Assembly: GCF_905475395.1 (NCBI RefSeq)
Contig: NC_058337.1
Location: forward strand, 103,162,368-103,226,367
Direction: 5' to 3'
From: Chrysoperla carnea
Taxonomy: Eukaryota > Arthropoda > Insecta > Neuroptera > Chrysopidae
Length of the DNA: 64,000 bases
The translations under genes were made by a program, and so were the position numbers. Shown here piece after piece: positions 24,666-37,170 of the stretch. Each line of letters starts with the position of its first letter. Within the stretch, counting starts at the first letter, position 1. The notes below the pieces were generated by a model. The model saw only the letters and a program-made list of their open reading frames with translations. It had not been told where the DNA came from and made no database searches.

Positions 24666-26150
24666 AGTCAAGAGTGATGAAGAAATTTTATTGAATCATT
24701 TGACATAGAATGCTTTTAATGATAGGTCATATTTTAACCCAACACGTACATCACACGCCTTAAATGACACATAATTGCAATAAAACAATTTATTAACACA
24801 ATCAAAAGTTTTTTGATTTTTTAATAAATTACTTTTAAGAAATGCGCATTAAAACGCATTCAAAAATTTTCCTCTTGTAATTCAATTATTTTTTTTATCG
24901 TTAAAACTTTTATGGAAATACATGAAATGTTAAAATAAAAATTTTCCAAATAGATTCGGTATTTAGATAATACCATTACTTTGCATTGGTGCACCGAAAA
25001 AAAAAATTCCCATTCGATTTTTATACAAAATCACGTTTTAGACACATACACGTGACCATCAATAAAAAGTTTAATAACTATAATGAAAAAAATATGATTC
25101 AATTTTATCAATCTGATCAATTTTACCAAACTAATTATTATTTACAACTAAATTAAACTAATTATTGTCAGCGGCGGTTCTTCAATTTTCAAACAAACAG
25201 TTATAGGCCCGTTTGTATTAACGAATAAAGACAGAATCGAGGCTTAAAATACGTATTTTTGAATTATCTTCAACTTTTCCATTTAATGTTATCAACAAAA
25301 TCAATAGTTTTTTCAATAATTCCACCTTTTTCAGAATTTTTCAAAAAACCCGCCTAAAAAGATCGTTCCGGGCCAAATTTTTGTGCAACTTTTTTGGATT
25401 TTGTTTTTGATAACATTACGAACTCATACTTCATGGTCCCGAAGTGTGCCTCTCAAAAAAGTTGGCCTCGACAAAGAGGAAATAGCCTCGACAAACTATA
25501 TAACCAGCGGACGATCAAAACGCTTTCAACGATACCTCATTTGTCAAATTATGATAAGTAGTACATACATACCTGTTAAGCACATAGCTCTCACTTTTTG
25601 AGAGCAGGCTTTTTCGGCTTTTTTTGTTTAAGCATGTCGTGTATTGTATAAAATCACAAAAATAGACTCTGCGGAGGCTTTTTCGACATGGTTGTATCGC
25701 GAACCATGAGCAGATCTGCCTTCAATTAAAGAAAAGATACATACTCCCAAAGTTTTGCAAAATCATGAATTTCATAAAAATAGGTCGATTAATATAGTGT
25801 CCATCGCTATCTATCTACACATATTTCGCGATATAGCCATGTAGAAAAATTGGGATTACGAAATCGGGTTTTGATGAAAAACGACAGATAGGGTGGAATT
25901 TTTGACCGGTATTAAAATCTCGTAAGACCCTTTTCCTGTACATATTAGCGGACCACTATCAAAATTTGAATCAAATTAAATAAAAATCATTTGGAAAAAT
26001 GAATATTAATTTTTTTTTTCATTTCTTTTGAAATCCATTCAAAATCTTGAAATTAATAGGAAATTTATTGTAATTTATTTTTGCTAGTGTTTTAACTATC
26101 CTTCAAAACTAATTTTTTATTTGGTATTAAGAATAATATTTTTTTATTTT
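24666..26150. other. intergenic DNA upstream of VKR
   Basis: No promoter motif could be assigned. A GC-richer block at 25380-25720 includes an ORF at 25383-25601 with no family motif; it reads like a decayed repeat. The VKR 5' exon and promoter are probably here or further upstream. Confidence 0.45.
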
Positions 26151-26152
26151 AG
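26151..26152 (+). promoter_or_regulatory. possible 3' splice site of a 5'UTR intron of VKR
   Basis: A T-rich run ending in TTTTATTTTAG precedes the VKR start codon by 25 bases, with AT-rich leader sequence between. This looks like an acceptor joining an upstream non-coding exon to the exon with the signal peptide. No matching donor or promoter could be identified upstream, so it is tentative. Confidence 0.35.
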
Positions 26153-26177
26153 ATTATAAATTTTAAAAAATTAGAAA

Positions 26178-29100
26178 ATGAATAAATTACAATTATTTAT
26201 AATAATATTTGTAATAAATGTAATAAAAATAACAAATGCTGGTAGATGTTTGGATGAAAATGGTATGTATAATATATATTAGTATAATTTAAGGTGGTTC
26301 CAGCATGATATAGTGTGTAGGCAGTTCATTTAATGAAATATTTTCGGTTACAATAAAATAGATAAAATAGTTATATCTTTTTTAAATTATAAAACATGTT
26401 TCTTTACGTTACTAGTTTTTTTAAATTCTAAATCGTACTCGTAAATTGCAAACTTTAGTAGGTATTATTTATTAGGTCTATGAAAATTAAAAAATTGATT
26501 TAATTCTGTTGAAAAGGGGGTTCACGCTAGAACTACCATAATAGATGAATTTTATTAATCAGGTTGTGAGATAAATTTAAAACGAATATTAATCACAATT
26601 TTGCGATCTTGCATTTTTTTATTTTATTATAAAAGGTATACTTCCCGCTCAAAATAGTTATAATTTAACTTATAAAAAAAGCAACAGTACTACAGATGCC
26701 AAAGTTGTAGTTTTTAACTTGTAGAATAAAAAGTTAATATGCTCAGTAAAAAGAAAAGACTGAAACGGAAAAATTTCCCTTATTTTCAAGAAAAAATACC
26801 TACCCCCTAAGACCATGATTCTTTACTAAATTTGGGTCCCTACTTCTCAGAGCAAAGCGAGCTAAGATTCTGAAGGAAGAAGCCAAGACTAAGGCAAAGG
26901 CCTGGTGAAGACTTTCTTCATATCTTGCCCACCTTTGTAGACATTGGAAGTGTAGATACTATATACAAGGTGGGCCATTTTAATCTATGCATCTGAATAT
27001 CTCGCCAGAGGCACCTCATGTTCCAGGGGGGCATCATGTTCTGAAATCAGATTGGACCTACTTCTTTGGGTTTCTTTTTTAGCCAATTTAGATCTTAAAC
27101 GGTAAGTGATAGAATAACACTTTCAATAAGAAATTTGATCTTCATAAAAAAACTAACAATTTCTGATCAAAACATTTTTTTCGAAAAACGTTAGCTTTCG
27201 GAGGAAATGCGACTTAAAAAAATATCATTATTGCATTTAATCGAATGAAATTTTAGGTCAAAGTCATGGACACAGGCGAATGTCCAGTATTGCCCTTGAC
27301 AACTTTTGGCCCTTGACAAATGCATTTTTCCGTAGTTAGCGTTAAGTTTTCTTTCGATTAAATGCAATAATGACATATTTTTTAGTTGCATTTCCTCCGA
27401 AAGCTAACGTTTTTTGAAAAAATATTCTAAGCATAAATTGTTAGTTGGTTTATGAGGATTAACTTTTTAATTTAAAGTGTTATTCTATCTTTTACCGATT
27501 AAGATCTAAATTGGCTAAAAAAGAAACCCGAAGTAGGTCCAATCTGATGTCAGAACATGATGTCCCCGATCAAACTCTACAATTTTTGTTGAGGTCATTT
27601 TTTAATAGGCGCTTCTGTCGAGATATTCAGATGCATAGATTAAAAAGGCCCACTCTGTATATTTGAAAGTCAAGTAACTTATTGCGAGCATAACGAACTC
27701 CAAATCCAAAGGCCTACTTGAGTTTCTCCTCTCTTTGTAAAGCTAAGTATAATAAAGTAATACCATATTTCGAGCGAAATGATTTTGATGCCCAAGATAA
27801 AAAAAAATCAAATCAAATAAAGTTGGAATTGCTCACTTTTAGCGAAGAGCATCGGTAACGGCTATTTATAAATTAAATTAGTTCAAGTTCAAAATTATTT
27901 ATTATTATCGTCAATTTACAAAACTAAAATACAATACATCTTAAAATCTATAGTGTCTAGCCTAAACTTAATCTATAATACATCATCTTATTAAATTAAG
28001 TACATCGAAATATAAATAAAATTAAATTCTGTTTCAGCTATAAATATAATGCATCCAAAATACACACATTATGAAAGTAAAACAATTAATTTAACATTAT
28101 CAACAACACATCGAATATCACATCAATTAACAACGCTGGCATTTAAAATAGTTTTAGAAGAAATATTAGGATATCAACATGTACAAATTGTTCACATAGA
28201 TGATAATTTATCATATAAAACTGTTGTTAAAAAAACAAAAACAGCTACGTAAGTTTTAATTTTTGATTTCATTCATGTTTATTTTTATGGGGTGTCTGTA
28301 AAAACCGTGTAATTTTCTTGGAAACCATTTTTTTTTTCTTGGAAACCAACAACCTTGGAAGTTAATGATGACTTTCGTTAGTTTCAATTTATTAAAATGA
28401 ATTTCAAACACGATTCACGGAAGTATTGCTAGCAAACTGGTGACTCCTGTTAAAGAAATAGTGTAGGATTTTAGTATTTTAGTTTACTACTTCAATCGTA
28501 AATTAAGAGTTATCTATCCGAAAAGATGCGTAATTGTTTGCACCTCTTTCGATCATATCTGAACAGGAAATGGTCAATAACTGGTGGTCTGGTGTCAAGA
28601 GAGGGGTTAATATACGTAACCTAATAATGTACGGACATCCAAGCTCATATTCCTACTCTATTGTCTGTTTTTGAGATCGCCTTTTTTTCCTGAACGTGTA
28701 ATCCTCATAGCAAACTTCTCCGTGACCATACTTCAATCCAGCAAGTGATTTTGACAAACCCATCATGATCATTGGATAATATGCTAGAGTAGAGATGGCG
28801 AACCAATGGCACGCGACAAAATATTTTAGGCACGCCACCAATCACAAAGTTTACTATGAATTATTATATTACGAACGAACGCGATCTTACGTTATAATGA
28901 TCTTACGAACAGGCGCTTGTTTGTTATTATAATTACATGGTGGACTACAATTGGAATTTTAAAACAAATCACAAATCCGTTAGTCAATAAAGCGAACCCG
29001 AGCAAAAGAAATTCATTGCTAGGGCAATGCAAGATAGAAATAAACAGTCGATGTCTATGATTAAATATGTTGATAAAAATTTTCATACGAGCGCTGCAAA

Positions 29101-32100
29101 TTTCATTGCTCGGCATAGTAAACCTTTTCAAGGGGGGCAGTTTTTGAAGGAAGTCTGATAAGCATGCGCGCCCTCACTTTTTGATGATTTCGATATTAAA
29201 GATAAGGTAATTCAGAGCAGCGAAATTTTCGAAACGTCTTGAGAATGCTCATAGCAGAAAGACCTTACTGTATTGTCTTTAGCCTCGAGAAAATCCTGTA
29301 TATTTCAAGAAGAGTATATAAAAGACTTATTAGATTTAAATTCTATGAACACCATTTTGGAATCCCTCATTACTTTTTTTCCTCCTGTGTCTTAGATAAC
29401 CACTATTCCCTATTTCAAATATCCTTAAAAAATTATTTAAAGACGTCATAGTTTATCGAAATTTAACCTTAATAACCTACATTTTCTTTTAGTGGTCCCA
29501 ATCCACCTAATTGGATGATCAATTTAGAAGTATGGATACCACCAAATGTACAAGTAACAAGCTTTTTGCAAGTGAAACATTTAAAAGATTATGGTAATAT
29601 TGGACTACCTGGTAGATTTGGTTGGTTTATACCCAAAAATAATATTAATAAGAACATAGGTGAAGATACGTTGAATGAAATACATTGGACTTTATTTGGA
29701 AATCAAAAAGAAGTAATAAAATATGATATCACTGACGAGCGTATCTTACATTTTTTAAAAGAAAACTCGCAAAAAGTATCTAAGTAAGTTTTTTTTTTTA
29801 GTATATTTTTGTTTTATTTAACCTTAGATTGTAAAATTATCAAAGATAATTTATGAGAACTCTGATATTTGAAATAAAATATTAAATTTGCCCCAATGCC
29901 TTAATCAATTTTTTGTATTATCAATATATATTTCTACTAGGGAGGAGTTTAAACTTTTGTTCCTCCCATGTTAGGTTGTAAAGTCAATAAAAACAAGAAC
30001 CTCGTTTTTCGAGTTAGAAAAAATTTTATTAAGTCAAAATATAACGCATTCAGTCATAATTTTTAATTATTTTTAAGTTAATTCTGCGTGGTACAGAAAA
30101 AACTTGTTCAAAATTCTGTGCACTTCGACCTCTACACCGTGATGAATATTGTGCATTCTAAACCATTTAGCCAATCTTTAGATATTGTCGAACTTTTCGA
30201 GTTTTGCAACATTGTCGAATACCGCAACTCTTGCCATGAAATTTAATAGTACCATATTTAGTTCAAACTTCTTGTTACTACAATCTTCCATTAAATTTTT
30301 TTTGCGAAAATGCAATCAAGCTTTGTGAAACACCAACAATTTGGTTGATTGCTGACGCCATATTGACAGTGCGTGAGTTTCAGCGACGAGAGGCAGAAAG
30401 TGGAACTAAATTTAAATGAATAGACTAGGAAAGTAGTTAAACGTTATCGATCCAAGTCATATATGCAGTTTTTGTTAATCAATCAAAAAATAACTTAAGT
30501 CAAAGCTGCGTTGAGTTTGATGAGGGACATCAGATTAGATCTAGTTTTCATGTTGCTTTAACAGTCAATTTAGATCCTAAAATGTAAGCGATAGAATGAC
30601 ACTTTAAATTAGAAAGTTGATCATCATAAAAAAACATCCATTTTTCCGAAAATCGTTTGCTTTAGAAGGAAATGTGATTAAATATGTCATTATTGCATTG
30701 AATCAAAAGAAAATACACGCTAGTTTTAAAAAAAATTTTTTAGATAAAAGTTATCAAGGATTATAAAGGCCATTCGCCTGTGTCAATAACTTTTAAGCCC
30801 AGGTTCATTTTCAAGATCAATTAAAGATCAAGGTCAAATGACCTTGAAACTAGAATTTCAGGTCAAAGTAATGGAATAGTCTCTCAAATTTCCAGCCGAT
30901 TTGAAATGACTCTCCAATATTACGCCTAACGCTAGCAAGGCGACAAATACTAATTTAATTTCTCATTTGATTTCAGCGTATCATTATGTGGTCCACAAAA
31001 ATGTATACACGACATGTTTACACCAAAACAATGTATCAATAACATATCATGTGCTTTATTGTTAGCACCTAAATATGAAGATACCTCATTTATTATCGAA
31101 CATATCAAAATGTTAAATTTATACGTAAAAGTAATGTGGTTTGATAACGAATTATATTCCATAACACATCGATTAATTAACGAATATAAATATGTGAATA
31201 ATAATTTATTAATTTTATATTACGTACCAAGTGAATTAATATATCCTCAACATAAATTCATTAACGTTATATTACCAACATGTAATACACTTAACGAATA
31301 CAAATCGTTATATATTTACGATAATAATTGTTATAAATATGAGTTACATCGTATTGCAAAATTAGGATGGGCTAATTTAGAAAAATCCGCACCAACAGTT
31401 GATTCAAGTTTACCAAAATTTATAATACCAATCGATGATTTACATTATTTATTTGAACAATATCGAACGGAACAAAATTTATCGAAAATTGCATGTAATT
31501 ATATGCGTGATGTTTATACTCAAGATATACATTCAATAAGTCAATTACGTACGAAAGATACCATCTATATTGGTGGAATATTTCCATTTAGTGGGAATTC
31601 AACAAGTTTAACAAAAACCGCATATGGTATCAAATATGCTGCAGAAATGGCGATTAATGCAATTAATAAATTAAATATTGTCAATGGTTATGAATTTCAA
31701 TTAATCTCACATAATGGACAATGTGAATCGAATCATGTGCTTAAAGCTTTTATTGAAATCATACAATATGTGAATTTATTAGGTATATTAGGACCAGCTT
31801 GTAGTGAAACAGTTGAACCTTTAGCGGGAATTTCAAATATTTATAATACATTAACCATATCATATAGTGCGGAAGGTGTTAGTTTTAAAGATCGTCAAAA
31901 ATATGCGCTATTTTTCCGTACAATTGGTGAAAATCAACATTATATTAATGTTTATACAAAACTATTTGAATATATGAAATGGAAACGAATTGTTTCACTT
32001 ACGGAAGATGGACATAAATATACGGAATATTTATCATTGTTAACATCGTTAACGGAGAATAAAAAATTTCCACGTATGATACATGATATTAATTTTGAAA

Positions 32101-34767
32101 AATTAAAGAAAATTTTATTCGATATTAAATCACAACAATATTTTATTATTATCTTAGATGTAAATGAAGTTTTAGCAAGAGCGATTATGTGTGAAGCATA
32201 TCATTTAAATATGACAAGTTCGAATAGTTATGTTTGGTTTCTACCAAATTGGTATTCGAACGATTGGTATAATACAACGTTATATAATTCAACAAGTAAT
32301 TGTACCGATTCTCAAATGTTGTATACGATTAATGGTTATTTTACGTTAGAACATGCATTTTTTGATGCAGACGATGCTAAACCAACAATATTCACAAATC
32401 GTACTAGTGTTAAAGATTGGGTTGAATATTATCATGCACAAGTTAAACGTAATAACATCACATATTCACATTATGCTGGCTATGCTTACGATGCAGTATG
32501 GACGTATGCGTTAGCGATACAACAATTATTAAACGATACACCAGATGCGATTGGTACGTTACATTCTGATCAAGTTACCAATAAATTAATTCATTATATA
32601 AAAAACATTGATTTTAATGGAATTAGTGGACGAATTAAATTCGATAGTGGAGGGTCAAGATATTCAATCATAAAAATTATCCAATGGTTTAATAAAACCG
32701 AAAATGAAATCGGTGAATTTATACCTGATTACAACGATATTAATGAATATAACGGGGAATTACATATAAATAAAAGTCAGATCAAATGGTTGAATCCAGC
32801 GAAACAAATACCAAACGATGGAACACTTTTGCTTAATAAAAATAAAGAAAAATGTATTGTAGAGAATTTTGCACGATATTTAAATGTTGCGTGTAATACT
32901 GCATTGATTATAATTAATATATTAGGATTTAGTACGTTAACAATATTGTTGGGTGTGATTATTTATATATTTAAACGGAAATATGAACATAAAGTTTTAC
33001 AACATCAAAAATTATTATCGTTAAAGTATGGTTTAGCAGCTGTCGATTTAGTACAATTGAATACGTTGGATAAATGGGAAATGTGTCGGGAAAATGTTGT
33101 TATTAATCGTCAACTTGGACATGGAGCATTTGGTACGGTGTATGGTGGAGAAGCATTCTTTCAAGATAAAGGTTAGTTTTCTTTAATTATTTATTTAATT
33201 TCCTGTAGTAGAAAATATTTTTTGAGTTAAGTTTTGTAAAACTTGGTTTAGGATAAAATAAAGGTCATATGATGATCGGTTCAATATTTGAACCTTGCGG
33301 AACTCCCAAGCTAACTAGAATAGGTTCACACTTAGTCAAGATGTTTTCAGTTTCCAAAAAAAAGTAATTAATTAATTTACAGGTTGGATGCCTGTAGCTG
33401 TTAAAACATTAAAAATTGGTTCAACCACTGAAGAAAAATTAGATTTTTTATCCGAAGCAAAGGTTATGAAAGATTTGGAACATAAGAATATCGTAAAATT
33501 ATTAGGTGTTTGTACACAAAACGAACCAGTTTATACGATCATGGAATTTATGTTATACGGTGATTTAAAAACCTACCTCCTAGGACGCAGACATCTGGTG
33601 AAACAACAAAATAATATGGTTCCAACGTATGATAACAATGAAATATCAAATAAAAAATTAACGCTAATGGCGTTGGATATTGCGTGTGCGTTAAGTTATT
33701 TAGCCGATATTAAATATGTGCATCGTGATGTGGCTTGTAGGAATTGTTTATTAAATTCTCACCGAATGGTGAAGTTGGGTGATTTCGGTATGACTCGTCC
33801 GATGTATGAGAATGATTACTACAAATTCAATAGACGTGGTATGTTACCGGTTCGATGGATGGCACCCGAAAGTTTAGGTTTAGGTATATTTACATCAGCA
33901 TCGGATGTATGGTCTTATGGGGTGTTGTTATATGAAATTATAACATTTGGTAGTTTTCCATTCCAAGGGAAAACTAATACTGAAGTATTGGAATATGTTA
34001 AGAATGGCAATACTTTAAATATACCTAAAGGGGTCAAACCACAATTGTAAGTATCATTCATTATAGAATTTATGTAAATAAGCACAATCAATAAACTAAT
34101 TAATTTGTTTACTGTTTACAGAGAAGCTTTAATGAAATCATGTTGGAATATCGATCCAAAAAGACGTCCGCAAGCATCACAAATCGTCGATTTCTTAGCA
34201 AATTCACCTCGTCTATTAGCACCATGTTTAGATGTACCATTATCATCTGTTGATATCACATACAATTATAATTCAACAAATATTGATCCAAATAATTTAC
34301 CATCATTACCATTACCAGAAACATTTCGTAAATGTTCAGTTGATGGATTTTTAATACCACCAGCTATACCTCCACCACCGCAACAACAGCAAACATCGCT
34401 ATCATCATTATCCTCATCATCGTCATCATCCACATTATCAAACATAACAAAATCAAATATACATCGTTTACGTCCAAGTCAAAAATTAATTATCAATAAC
34501 GAATTAAGGCTTAGACAACAACAACAACAATATTCTCCGTCAACAATTAGCACTTCATTGTTTGATATAAATAGTGATAATGATGATGAAGATAATGATG
34601 GTGATAGTGACGATAATGATAATGAAGATCAACAACAGAATGATAATCGTTATAACGATAATAATAATACAAATGTTGAATCAACATTATTATTAAATTT
34701 ATTATCAACAAACGCAAACAATAATAATTTATGTGATAATGGTAATTATAAAAATTCTATTTTATAG
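26178..34767 (+). CDS. VKR: Venus kinase receptor (VFT domain plus tyrosine kinase)
   Basis: Single-pass receptor tyrosine kinase of the plasma membrane. Coding exons: 26178-26262, 28038-28248, 29493-29783, 30977-33171, 33383-34046, 34122-34767; all joins are GT-AG and in phase, giving 1363 residues. Residues 1-21 are a hydrophobic signal peptide. Residues ~30-385 form an N-terminal module. Residues ~390-815 are a GABA-B-like Venus flytrap domain with IGGIFPFSG, GPACSE (Ser472 in the ligand-pocket position) and YVWFLPNWY. The membrane helix is ~836-861. The kinase spans ~900-1180: LGHGAFG loop at 909, VAVK Lys935, Glu952, HRDVACRN with Asp1043, DFG with Asp1061, insulin-receptor-like activation loop YENDYY (Tyr1069, 1073, 1074), then LPVRWMAPES. 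All catalytic residues are present. The tail (~1200-1363) has Gln, Ser and Asp/Asn runs. Known family: invertebrate VKRs respond to amino acids, and the mosquito member is the receptor for ovary ecdysteroidogenic hormone. Identity is near certain; the ligand here is inferred only. Confidence 0.95.
26289..26542. mobile_element. MITE in VKR intron 1, TTAAGGTGGTTC ends
   Basis: The left end TTTAAGGTGGTTCCAGCATG is mirrored at the right by GCTAGAACTACCATAAT. The termini resemble those of the elements at 38821 and 48926. Confidence 0.6.
26963..27660. mobile_element. foldback element family C, intact copy in VKR intron 1
   Basis: Ends ATACAAGGTGGGCC and GGCCCACTCTGTAT are complementary. Arms of about 290 bp mirror each other through AGCCAATTTAGATCTTAAAC, GTTAGCTTTCGGAGGAAATG and ATTATTGCATTTAATCGAA. 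The centre is about 100 bp with CTTGACAACTTTTGGCCCTT. No transposase is encoded; the minus ORF is incidental. Confidence 0.85.
28793..29330 (+). pseudogene. hAT-type transposase relic in VKR intron 2
   Basis: Starts with AACCAATGGCACGCGAC, a common lead-in of such elements, and has broken frames with N-F-I-A-R pieces. The clearest is NFHTSAANFIARHSKPFQGG then QFLKE and a stop, matching the domesticated and transposon hAT/GTF2I-like family (I-A-K-x-S-K-P-F-x-x-G-x-F-x-K-E). Multiple stops show it is dead. Confidence 0.6.
29784..30489. other. VKR intron 3, unassigned part
   Basis: A segment at 30090-30420 has codon-like texture in minus orientation but many stops; no family could be named. Confidence 0.35.
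30490..30860. mobile_element. partial family C foldback in VKR intron 3
   Basis: One arm and the centre: GGGACATCAGATTAGATCTA, GTCAATTTAGATCCTAAA, ATGTCATTATTGCATTGAAT and a CATTCGCCTGTGTC core. The second arm is missing. Confidence 0.7.
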
Positions 34768-35387
34768 TAATGGCTTATTAAAAATTGGAAGGAACCTTGC
34801 TCTTTCCTTATGGGAAATGCCTTTTAGTCAAACGAGACGGTTAAGTCATCTGCAAACGAGGACAACAGAGGCGGATAAAACTGGAGTCGAAAAGTAGCAG
34901 GCATTGAAATGATCGGACAATGGCCTTATATTTGAAGGGAGTAGTACTTCATTTGATGAAGTTCTAATGACGGCCAGTAGCATTTTTGTGTGAACAAAAA
35001 GATTGTCAGAGAATGTATAGGAAGCGGTAAATTCCGCAAAGAAGCGGAAAATCCACTAAAACAGAGGTAGATCGTAACGTTTCAAAATTGCAAAAAAAAA
35101 GTAATTTTTCAGAAACCATAGAGATTTTTTATTTTATCTTTAAACTTTGTTACTGTTGAGGTTCAATTATTTTGTTAACTCAAAATTTTTTTGAAAAACC
35201 TTAAGACCTAATATAAATCAGCCGCCGTATTAGATATGAGAAATTTTAATCGAAGATTTTTCATATTCGAAGATGAAATTTTCATATTAAGATTGTGTGT
35301 GCCATGAAAAGATTGATTTCTTGTTAAGATTGTGAGTAAAATTGTAAAATATTCTATTAAAATCGATATTCTGGTTAAATCTTGCCG
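34768..35387. other. VKR 3' flank
   Basis: Probably includes the VKR 3'UTR, but no confident cleavage site was chosen. No other gene seen. Confidence 0.4.
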
Positions 35388-35710
35388 TAAGGCTATTTAG
35401 ACACTATCGTGTATCTAACGGTTATCTAAAGTTAACGCTATCTTTAGCGACTTTTCTTAAAAAACCTCATAGAACGTCCGATAAAAAAATTTTTTTAACG
35501 TAGATTGTCAATCCGTTGTCGTATCTGGTCAAAAATTAATAGGTTTTCCTCGTGCCTTTACTGATATCGAGTTAGCACGGGTCTGCGGGTTTTTCGGCTT
35601 ATTGGTTAATCCTGTAGTTATGTTCATTCACTAATCCTCAGAAATCCACTGCAAATTATCTTAACGTGAGACTTACGCTAAACATACGATAGTGTCCGAA
35701 TATTCTCACC
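35388..35710. mobile_element. MITE with inverted ACACTATCGT ends
   Basis: GGCTATTTAGACACTATCGT near the left end is mirrored by ACGATAGTGTCCGAATATTC at the right. An inner AGTTAACGCTATCTTTAGCG hairpin lies in the left arm. Confidence 0.6.
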
Positions 35711-36963
35711 CTAAATTTAAATAAGGTCATAAAATTATAAACCTCCAGAAGTTTGACTTTAAATGTCCATATGTCAAACTGCTAATTTTTAAATCATTAT
35801 ACCCGTAAACACTTTTGATTTAATCAGCAAGGATTCTCGGAACTAATTGCTAAGTTATCCAAAAGTCATTTCTCGAAAATATAAATTTTTGAAAATAGTG
35901 AAGTTAAATCTTATAGTATGAATCTTTCAAGTGCAATCAAAGTCTAGTCAAAAGATAAGAAACTGTGATTGATAGGCCATGTTTAGTAAATATAAGTAAG
36001 AGAAAATTACATATTATATCTCTCTCTAACTATTTTCTGCGGTAGTAAATAATGTATGCTTATCAAAATTGCGACTAAAGTAACTCTTTATGATTGATAG
36101 AAGCTTGTATTTTAACTCAGTTAGGAAATCTTCACTATTTAAAAAAAATCTCGTTCTGCAGAACAACTCGGCTGAATTATATTAACCATTTACACATTAA
36201 CATGCAAATAATTAACATCAAAATTATTTACAATTATTATAACTGACCTATTAGATTAACTATTTAATTATATCGGGTCAAGTGACCTAACATTTATTGA
36301 TTCAAACAGTTGAAAACAAAATGGCGATTGTTGATTTCCATTTTATTTTCCGATTTTCTTTCTTTTATCGGTTAACTCTTCTTCCATCGCGTGATAAGTG
36401 CGGTACCGCATTTAAAAGTTTTTCTAAAATTACGGAATAACTATGAACGTCAGAAGCTCACAATAAATGTAATACATATTTTAAATATTCTAGTTTTCAT
36501 TAAAACAAACTTCATTCCAATTATTGTATGTGGAAATTGAATATTTAATTTTAAATATCCTGGGACTACAAAAATTCGGCGCTCTGCTTATTATACGACC
36601 AAAGTCTGGCGGTTGATTTCGAGTACAGCGTTGTCAAGCCAACCGTACGTCCATCTGTGTTTTATTATTTAAACTATATCTTTTTTTTTTAATTTTCTAT
36701 AAAATAATTAATATTTTTTTAAAAAAACTTCGATATTTTCATCAGATCCCATTAAATTTTATTTTGTTTTTAAAAATAATAAAATAAATATCAATTTATT
36801 AAATATCAAGTCAATAGAAATAATCGCTTATATTTTAATCGATAAAAAATTTGTCTAATGTAATTTTGTATGTTTAAATCAGCGCGGTTATAAACTGTCA
36901 CAATAAGACAACGCTGTAAAATAATCTGTTCGAAAATTGTACGCTATGGACGAAGGTTTAAAC
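35711..36963. other. intergenic DNA, no gene seen
   Basis: AT-rich without motif-bearing ORFs. Confidence 0.45.
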
Positions 36964-37170
36964 GAACCCTGGTGGAAAAAATATTTGAAAAAATAATATG
37001 CCTTAATAAGTCTTAGGAAACTCTGAAAAAGTCTTAAAAACTTTAAAAAAGTATTAAGAACTCTGAATAACTCTGAATTAGACTAGTCCGAAAACGTTGA
37101 GAAATTCAAAGTTCCTAAGACTTTTTCAGAATTTCTTATTCTTTCTTCAAAAATTTTTCCACCAGGGAAC
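36964..37170. mobile_element. foldback MITE with CCCTGGTGG ends
   Basis: AACCCTGGTGGAAAAAATAT at the left is mirrored by AAATTTTTCCACCAGGGAAC at the right. Inner CTTAGGAAACTCTGAAAAAG and TTCCTAAGACTTTTTCAGAA also pair. Confidence 0.75.

Noticed and set aside
25383-25601. 72-codon ORF upstream of VKR
   Set aside because: No family motif and it looks like a decayed repeat.
30950-31162. Minus-strand ORF over VKR exon 4
   Set aside because: Shadow of the coding exon.
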